Positions 8,791 through 14,464 of a stretch of 14,464 nt of DNA are shown here, piece by piece. The stretch's first letter is position 1; each line of letters opens with the position of its first letter. Source of the stretch: Larix sibirica (Eukaryota > Streptophyta > Pinopsida > Pinales > Pinaceae). The DNA is taken from the NCBI GenBank assembly GCA_004151065.3, contig NWUY0300017805.1:16560-31023 (forward strand), in the 5' to 3' direction. A model generated the notes under the pieces. That model was not told the DNA's origin and made no database searches. It worked only from the letters and a program-made list of their open reading frames with translations. The translations under genes were made by a program, and so were the position numbers.

Positions 8791-9190
8791 TAGTGAGTAG
8801 TTTATTTAATAGTTGGAAACTTTCCTGACACTTTAGTGTCCATTCAAATTTAATCCCTTTCTTCTATAAAGATGTGATAGATGTACAATATCGGGAAATG
8901 CTTCCGTAAATATTTGTAATATCCATCAAGACCCACAAATCATATCACCTATGAAATATTCTTTGGTGTAGCTTATCCCATTATTGCTTTAATTTTATAT
9001 GGTTGCAATACTATTCCTTCCTAAAAAAAATGTCACAAATAATGGATTTTCCTCTAGTAGAAGGAACGTGTGCAATTTGGCATAAAGTGGTGTTCTCTTA
9101 GCACTCACAAGACAAACCTCATGTGTTTTTCATGCTCTTTCTTTGACTTTGAGTAAATGAGAATATCATCTAGAAGGACAATGACAAGTA
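8790..9190 (-). pseudogene. Gypsy reverse transcriptase, C-terminal part only
   Basis: The catalytic box reads VIVLLDDILIYSKSKKEHEK (about 9115-9185 minus), with Leu-Leu-Asp-Asp in place of the usual aromatic-x-Asp-Asp. Downstream blocks follow in order: MRFVL, VLREHHFMPN, ATPKNIS, FVGLDGYYKYLRKHFP (about 8890-8950), then a frame change, and KFEWTLKCQESFQLLNKLL (about 8800-8860). The fingers and the first half of the palm are missing: directly before the catalytic box lies the end of the protease. Stops and frameshifts confirm a dead gene. Confidence 0.8.
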
Positions 9191-9500
9191 AAAGTCTTAT
9201 TATGACAATCTAAAATAAATTGATATGTATCTAACCCATCCATTTCAATGAGAACATCATAACACCCAAGTGGTAATATCCTCAAATCTGCAAAATTATT
9301 GACTCCATTCATATCTAATGGACAACCCTTTATTATCTCACTGATTTTTTCCTTTCTTTCTAGTAGGAAACTCAACCAACCATGATCTATTATATTTACT
9401 TCTTGTTATATGAAATATTTCAACCAAGTTAGGAGCAATATAATTTTAATTTTTGTTGAATCAATTAAAATCGGAATAGGTTGCTTGGTAATCTTAGATT
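9187..9500 (-). pseudogene. Gypsy aspartic protease (broken)
   Basis: The C-terminal half reads IIKGCPLDMNGVNNFADLRI and LPLGCYDVLIEMDGLDTYQF, then ILDCHNKTFT (9187-9340), the standard end of plant gypsy proteases. The N-terminal half lies in another frame (NLVEIFHITRSKYNRSW, about 9375-9425), separated by a frameshift in a purine run near 9360. The catalytic DSG/DTG site reads Asp-Ser-Thr in PIPILIDST (about 9455-9485), with the Gly missing, consistent with a short deletion. Non-functional. An exact copy lies at 11297-11610. Confidence 0.75.
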
Positions 9501-9539
9501 CAACCTTGACCATGTTTGATTGATGGTCTACTTCATGAT

Positions 9540-10345
9540 TATCCAAGTCTATGCCACATCATCCATTGTAGTAGCTTCTTGAATGGTGTGCATAATACTC
9601 GTTCTATCTTCACATTAGAACAATATTTGCACATATGCTTTCCTCCACATCCCCAACATTTCATTGGTTGCTTTAATCTTTTCCTCAAAGAGTCAACCAT
9701 CTTTGATCCAATTAGAGCCAATTCATTTTGTTGGTAAATACTAGAATTAATTCTAAAGAACAGAGGTTTGAAACCCTTCTTCCCTTGATCTTGTTTTCTT
9801 TCCTCTTATCTCTCCAATAATTCTAAAAATCTTCTCTACCTTTTTTTGATCGTATAAATATTTGTCCTTTTGAATCGTTTCTTCAAGAGTATTATGTTAT
9901 TCATATTGAATTATATCCTTGTAGAATGAAGGTGAACCGTTTAGGAAATATTGTATCTTAACCTTCTCTTCTCAAATATATCCAACATACCTCAACAAAT
10001 CTGTAAACTTTTTCTATACTCCTCCATTGCCATATTCCCCCATTTGAGTTCAACGAACTCCTACATTTTATTGTGAGAATACTGCTCAAAATAGATTTAT
10101 GTTGTAAATATTTCTTGAATTGATTCCAAGAAATCTTCCTTTCATGGATTCTCTTTACTTGTCTTAGCTAGTCCCACCAAATTGAAGCCTTTTCCTCTAG
10201 ATTTTATATAGAAATTCTAGCTTCTAAGTTAGATGAGTAGTTATGCAATTGGAAATACTTATCCCAAAAAAACATGCTTCAACATTTTTTCCCATTTTAT
10301 TTTCACCATTAAATGTAGGTGGCTTGATATTCCTTAATCTCTCCT
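9540..10345 (-). pseudogene. Gypsy gag with zinc knuckle (broken, 5' end missing)
   Basis: From right to left the remnant shows PPTFNG near the copia insertion, LEARISI and NLEEKASIWWD (about 10180-10240), ISWNQFKKYLQ, EFVELKWGNMAMEEY (about 10010-10055), FTDLLRYVGYI, EEKVKIQYFLNGSPSFYKDI (about 9905-9970) and TLEETIQKDKYLYDQ (about 9850-9900). This is the capsid-type gag domain of plant gypsy elements. A zinc knuckle CWGCGGKHMCKYC (9620-9658) has the C-x2-C-x3-H-x4-C spacing seen in some plant gypsy gags. Several stops are present. The N-terminus is separated from the rest of the element by the copia insertion at 10345/10346 (12455/12456 in the second copy). Confidence 0.8.
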
Positions 10346-10538
10346 TGCAAATTATCATGCACATATATTATAAATAAATTTAATAAACCAATGAAAGGAA
10401 ACAATGCCAAACATAATCTAAAACACAACAATTAACAATGGCTCACACACACATTACACAAAGATTTATTCTGGAAATCCAAAATTGTGAAAACCATGAT
10501 TCATGAGATTTTCTCCACTCTCTATCTCATTGTATTAT
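10346..10538 (-). repeat. Copia 3' LTR fragment (first copy, ends at N)
   Basis: Identical to 12456-12648, the last 193 bp of the copia 3' LTR. It stops exactly at the N at 10539, not at an LTR border or a recognisable target site, so it is most likely the end of a contig. Confidence 0.8.
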
Positions 10539-10539
10539 N
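10539..10539. other. Single N, probable contig junction
   Basis: This is the only ambiguous base in the window. To its left the sequence matches 12448-12648; to its right an RNase H family variant begins. It marks the exact point where two unrelated contexts meet. Confidence 0.8.
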
Positions 10540-11300
10540 TTATTCTCCTTCCCTTTTACATGTTTAATTTCAAAATCAAATTCACAAAGAAATTCCATCC
10601 ATATTTTTTGTTTGACATTTATTTTTTGTTGTTCAAATAAATATTTCATACCAATATGATCCATTTTTAACTGAAATTGTCTTCCCATCATCTAATGTCT
10701 CCACCTTTCTAATGCATGTACTATGACAACAAGCTCTAAATCATGAGTAACATAATTTTTCTCATGCTTCGTAAGTTTTTAGGACGTATAATAGATTACA
10801 TGCCCATTTTGATTGAGAATCCCTCTGATTCCCTCTTTACAAGCATCAATGCATGACACAAAATCTTCATTTGGATCAAGTATTTAGAGAAATGATGCAC
10901 TAGTGAGTAGTTTATTTAATAGTTGGAAACTTTCCTGACACTTTAGTGTCCATTCAAATTTAATCCCTTTCTTCTATAAAGATGTGATAGATGTACAATA
11001 TCGGGAAATGCTTCCGTAAATATTTGTAATATCCATCAAGACCCACAAATCATATCACCTATGAAATATTCTTTGGTGTAGCTTATCCCATTATTGCTTT
11101 AATTTTATATGGTTGCAATACTATTCCTTCCTAAAAAAAATGTCACAAATAATGGATTTTCCTCTAGTAGAAGGAACGTGTGCAATTTGGCATAAAGTGG
11201 TGTTCTCTTAGCACTCACAAGACAAACCTCATGTGTTTTTCATGCTCTTTCTTTGACTTTGAGTAAATGAGAATATCATCTAGAAGGACAATGACAAGTA
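10540..11300 (-). pseudogene. Gypsy RNase H and RT remnant (second copy)
   Basis: Same content and same lesions as 8430-9190. It starts just after the N with a variant of the end of the RNase H block: EIKHVKGKEN here, DIRHVKGKEN in the first copy. From 10570 it is identical to the first copy, including the two stops and the RT catalytic box LLDDILIYSKS. It is probably not an independent gene. Confidence 0.75.
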
Positions 11301-11610
11301 AAAGTCTTATTATGACAATCTAAAATAAATTGATATGTATCTAACCCATCCATTTCAATGAGAACATCATAACACCCAAGTGGTAATATCCTCAAATCTG
11401 CAAAATTATTGACTCCATTCATATCTAATGGACAACCCTTTATTATCTCACTGATTTTTTCCTTTCTTTCTAGTAGGAAACTCAACCAACCATGATCTAT
11501 TATATTTACTTCTTGTTATATGAAATATTTCAACCAAGTTAGGAGCAATATAATTTTAATTTTTGTTGAATCAATTAAAATCGGAATAGGTTGCTTGGTA
11601 ATCTTAGATT
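11297..11610 (-). pseudogene. Gypsy protease remnant (second copy)
   Basis: Identical to 9187-9500, including the frameshift in the purine run and the Asp-Ser-Thr active site. Probably an assembly duplicate. Confidence 0.7.
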
Positions 11611-11649
11611 CAACCTTGACCATGTTTGATTGATGGTCTACTTCATGAT

Positions 11650-12455
11650 TATCCAAGTCTATGCCACATCATCCATTGTAGTAGCTTCTTGAATGGTGTG
11701 CATAATACTCGTTCTATCTTCACATTAGAACAATATTTGCACATATGCTTTCCTCCACATCCCCAACATTTCATTGGTTGCTTTAATCTTTTCCTCAAAG
11801 AGTCAACCATCTTTGATCCAATTAGAGCCAATTCATTTTGTTGGTAAATACTAGAATTAATTCTAAAGAACAGAGGTTTGAAACCCTTCTTCCCTTGATC
11901 TTGTTTTCTTTCCTCTTATCTCTCCAATAATTCTAAAAATCTTCTCTACCTTTTTTTGATCGTATAAATATTTGTCCTTTTGAATCGTTTCTTCAAGAGT
12001 ATTATGTTATTCATATTGAATTATATCCTTGTAGAATGAAGGTGAACCGTTTAGGAAATATTGTATCTTAACCTTCTCTTCTCAAATATATCCAACATAC
12101 CTCAACAAATCTGTAAACTTTTTCTATACTCCTCCATTGCCATATTCCCCCATTTGAGTTCAACGAACTCCTACATTTTATTGTGAGAATACTGCTCAAA
12201 ATAGATTTATGTTGTAAATATTTCTTGAATTGATTCCAAGAAATCTTCCTTTCATGGATTCTCTTTACTTGTCTTAGCTAGTCCCACCAAATTGAAGCCT
12301 TTTCCTCTAGATTTTATATAGAAATTCTAGCTTCTAAGTTAGATGAGTAGTTATGCAATTGGAAATACTTATCCCAAAAAAACATGCTTCAACATTTTTT
12401 CCCATTTTATTTTCACCATTAAATGTAGGTGGCTTGATATTCCTTAATCTCTCCT
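11650..12455 (-). pseudogene. Gypsy gag remnant (second copy)
   Basis: Identical to 9540-10345, with the zinc knuckle at 11730-11768. In this copy the junction with the complete copia LTR is visible at 12455/12456, showing that copia inserted in or just before the start of the gag domain. Probably an assembly duplicate. Confidence 0.75.
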
Positions 12456-12882
12456 TGCAAATTATCATGCACATATATTATAAATAAATTTAATAAACCA
12501 ATGAAAGGAAACAATGCCAAACATAATCTAAAACACAACAATTAACAATGGCTCACACACACATTACACAAAGATTTATTCTGGAAATCCAAAATTGTGA
12601 AAACCATGATTCATGAGATTTTCTCCACTCTCTATCTCATTGTATTATATTTTATGTTTACAATACAATAATATGGAATCCAAAACCCAAATTCCTTGAC
12701 TGGAATTAACTTACAACGAGCCATAAAACCATGGGCCAAAAACAACTCAAAATAGACCAAAAATATACCCAAAAAAATATTTTAAGGGCACTAGCCCCTC
12801 GTGCCCCCCTAACCAGGGGGGATAACATATCCCCTGGACCCCCATTTCTCTAGGAACCTACAAATACTGCAACATATGTCCA
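12456..12882 (-). repeat. Copia 3' LTR
   Basis: On the minus strand it begins TGGACATATG at 12882, straight after a purine-rich tract, and ends ATAATTTGCA at 12456, where gypsy gag sequence resumes. The TG...CA ends and the length of about 427 bp fit a plant copia LTR. It contains a GC-rich hairpin cluster near its start (12786-12837), an AATAAA (minus, 12575-12580) and a short CA repeat near 12552. The 5' LTR lies outside the window, so the borders rest on the tract at one end and the gag breakpoint at the other. Confidence 0.7.
12786..12837. other. GC-rich hairpin cluster in the copia LTR
   Basis: Three adjacent inverted repeats: GGGCAC (12786-12791) with GTGCCC (12801-12806); CCCCCT (12805-12810) with AGGGGG (12815-12820); and GGGGATA (12818-12824) with TATCCCC (12828-12834). 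The last can extend to CCAGGGG/CCCCTGG (12813-12819 with 12831-12837), allowing for a small bulge. The second and third compete for the same G run, so alternative folds are possible. The cluster stands out in an AT-rich window. Confidence 0.65.
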
Positions 12883-12898
12883 AATTCCTCCCACTTAT
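12883..12898 (-). promoter_or_regulatory. Copia polypurine tract
   Basis: The minus strand reads AAGTGGGAGGAATT directly before TGGACATATG. A purine-rich stretch containing GTGGGAG just upstream of the 3' LTR is typical of plant copia elements. It lies about 45 bp past the end of pol. Confidence 0.65.
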
Positions 12899-12942
12899 TG
12901 TACTCTTTTAAACATGGGGTCAAAGGGGAAGCATTCAAGAAA

Positions 12943-14464
12943 CTAGCTACTAAGGGCATCAATTCCCATTGATTCTCTACAACTAGAAAATTTTTCATTA
13001 CTGACAGACTTTGTAAATGAATTTGCAACATTCTTCAAGGTATCAAACTTGTCCAACAATTCTTTCTTATGCTCAACCATGTCTCTAACAAAATGGTACT
13101 GAACATCAATATACTTTTTCTTGGAATGATAAGCAAGCTTCTTTGCTAGAAAAAATGCAATTGAATTGTCACAACCTATTCTCACTGCTTTCTAAATAAA
13201 ATCAATGACTAAACACAATATTTGCAACCATATGGATTCCTTACTTCCATGAGTGGTTGCTATGCATTTTTCTTTTGTAGTTGACATTGCAACTACACCC
13301 TACCTCTTACTCATCCAACTAATTACTCCACCAAATGAGTTAGACACATAAACACTTGTAGGTATTCTATGGTAAAGATATTTAGCCTTGTCAACATCAA
13401 CAAAACCTTGAATATATATCTTCTTGTGAGGTATAGGTCTTCCTTGGTATTATATTGCATAATATGAAGTGCCACACAAATATTTGAGGATCCTCTTTAC
13501 TGTTATCTAATGCTCCTTCCCTGGTTTTGACATATATCTGCTCAAAACTCCCACTAAATGGGCAATGTATGGTCTAGTATAGACCATAACTTACATCAAA
13601 CTTCTAATATTACTAGCATAGGTAACACATGACATGTCTTCTACCTCTTACTGAGTATTGGGACATTGATTTGCAGATAAATTTGCACCTACAAGAATAG
13701 GGACCTTTACTTGTTTACATTCTTGCATATTAAACCTCTACAATACTGGATCAACATATTTCCTTTGACATAACCATAGTATTCTATTGGCCCAATCTCT
13801 TTAATTTCCATGCCCATAATAAGATTTACAGAACCAATATCTTTCATATCAAACTTAGAAGATAACTGGGCTTTGACATCCTTGATGATTTCCTTGTTGT
13901 TTCCAATTAGCAACATATCATCAACATACAATACCAAACAAATAAAATCATCACCAACTTGCTTTGAATATACACAAGATCATCTTGCTTGTTGAGAAAC
14001 CATGTCCTAGTATATAAGTATTAAACTTTTGATAACACATTCTTGTTGATTTTTTTAATCCATACAAAGACTTCTTCAATTTGCAAACCAAATCCTTCTT
14101 TCCCTTCAACACAAAACACTCTAGATGTTTCATGTAGATTTATTCTTCCAAATCACCATGCATAAATGTTGTCTTTACATCCATCTACTCTACTTTAAGA
14201 TTAAAAGCAAAAAAAATAGAAAAAATAAATCTAATAGAAGCAATTTATCAATAGGAGAAAAACTTCACCAAAATCAATTCCCTCCACTCAGGGATATCCC
14301 TTAGTTTCTACGAGAGATTTATACTTCTCCACCTTATCTTCTGCATTCAACTTCTTCTTAAACACCCATTTGCTACCATTTTTTTTTTCTTTCATCAGAC
14401 TACTAAACTAGATACCAAGTCTAATTTTTCTCCAAGGCATCTATTTCTTCAACCATGGCCTTCT
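12943..14464 (-). pseudogene. Copia pol, reverse transcriptase and RNase H (broken, partial)
   Basis: From the right edge: AMVEEIDALEKN, MDVKTTFMHGDLEE (about 14150-14184, with the first RT catalytic Asp), LVCKLKKSLYGLKKS (about 14035-14085), the YVDD box in VLYVDDMLLIGNNKE (about 13890-13937), KFDMKDIGSVNLIMGMEIK, VKVPILVGANLSANQCP, SLM, MSKPGKEH, ILKYLCGTS, the RNase H piece GFVDVDKAKYL (about 13380-13410), VVAMSTTKEKC (where relatives have STTEAEY, so the catalytic Glu position is Lys), CDNSIAFFLAKK, IDVQYHFVRDMVEHKKELLD, and the conserved end CRESMGIDALSS at 12943. A frameshift lies near 13800 and several stops interrupt it; two TAGs at conserved Gln codons are at 14185-14187 and 14421-14423. 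Confidence 0.88.

Larger units (their letters stand above)
8460..10538. repeat. First copy of a 2079-bp identical repeat
   Basis: Matches 10570-12648 base for base wherever I compared the lines, with a constant offset of 2110 and therefore no net indel. It spans part of the gypsy RNase H, the RT remnant, protease and gag, and 193 bp of copia LTR. Such identity in otherwise heavily decayed DNA means a very recent duplication or, more likely, an assembly overlap. Confidence 0.9.
6650..12455 (-). mobile_element. Ty3/gypsy chromovirus-type element, dead (part shown twice)
   Basis: In element order (right to left): gag, CCHC-like zinc knuckle, protease, truncated RT, RNase H, integrase with zinc-binding N-terminus, chromodomain-like tail, polypurine tract and 3' LTR. 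This order (integrase after RNase H) defines Ty3/gypsy, and the chromodomain-like end places it among chromoviruses. The 5' end of gag, the leader and the 5' LTR are absent because a copia element is inserted in the gag region. The interval 10346-10569 is not gypsy interior except for the last 31 bp: it is a copia LTR piece followed by the N. 10570-12455 repeats 8460-10345, probably as an assembly artefact. Many stops and frameshifts are present. Confidence 0.8.
10570..12648. repeat. Second copy of the 2079-bp identical repeat
   Basis: Counterpart of 8460-10538. Its right end continues without a break into the rest of the copia LTR (12649-12882), so this copy is the one joined to the true right flank. 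The first copy is joined to the true left flank. Confidence 0.9.
12456..14464 (-). mobile_element. Ty1/copia element nested in gypsy gag (right part off window)
   Basis: Includes the 3' LTR, the polypurine tract and the RT-RNase H end of pol, all on the minus strand. Integrase, protease, gag and the 5' LTR would lie to the right of 14464. In copia elements RT and RNase H end the polyprotein, as here. The element is inserted in the same orientation as the gypsy element. The flank next to the 3' LTR is ctcct (12451-12455), a candidate half of a 5-bp target-site duplication that cannot be tested in this window. Confidence 0.75.

Noticed and set aside
9516-9737. 73-codon plus-strand open frame, repeated at 11626-11847
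   Set aside because: It lies antisense to the gypsy gag zinc-knuckle region, whose minus-strand reading carries clear family motifs. The plus-strand frame has no motif, and its repetition is explained by the 2079-bp duplicate.
8460-12648. Recent biological tandem duplication or unequal exchange
   Set aside because: Not excluded, but the single N exactly at one breakpoint, the zero divergence, and the end inside an LTR with no repeat boundary favour an assembly artefact.

Overview
The window looks like intergenic DNA from a large, repeat-rich, AT-rich plant nuclear genome. Several coding remnants resemble gymnosperm-type LTR retrotransposons and LINEs, so a conifer or other gymnosperm is my best guess, at modest confidence. 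I find no intact host gene, tRNA, rRNA, CRISPR array or bacterial feature. Every recognisable coding remnant lies on the minus strand and is broken by stops and frameshifts.

Left part (1-2395): two diverged direct repeats, about 2.1 kb apart, flank a short interior holding only a decayed gag/aspartic-protease-like reading frame with a charged tail. This fits a small LTR retrotransposon without pol, cut by the left edge of the window. Positions 2396-3207 hold no recognisable gene. Positions 3208-3985 form a very degenerate, C-poor minisatellite with a unit of about 33 bp. Positions 3986-4475 hold weak internal repetition and no gene.

Middle (4476-6650): the 3' part of a dead plant L1-type LINE, with a C-terminal RNase H, an AATAAA and a short A tract. 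Its upstream part fades into unrecognisable sequence.

Right part (about 6650-14464): a chromovirus-type Ty3/gypsy element read leftward. In the 5'->3' sense of the element the order is gag, zinc knuckle, protease, truncated reverse transcriptase, RNase H, integrase, chromodomain-like tail, polypurine tract and 3' LTR. A Ty1/copia element of the same orientation is inserted in its gag region. The copia 3' LTR (12456-12882) and the RT/RNase H end of its pol (12943-14464) are inside the window; the rest lies beyond the right edge.

The most important structural point is that 8460-10538 and 10570-12648 appear identical (2079 bp, constant offset 2110) and are separated by a single N at 10539 and 31 bp of a diverged family member. 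The repeat ends inside the copia LTR at the N rather than at a biological boundary. This is best read as an unmerged contig overlap: the real locus probably has one copy, with 10538 followed by the sequence from 12649. Annotations in 10570-12648 are therefore probably duplicates of those in 8460-10538.

I found no evidence of a new functional system. The items most worth checking are the assembly junction, the pol-less LTR element, the minisatellite, the gypsy deletion joining protease to the RT catalytic box, and the GC-rich hairpin cluster in the copia LTR.
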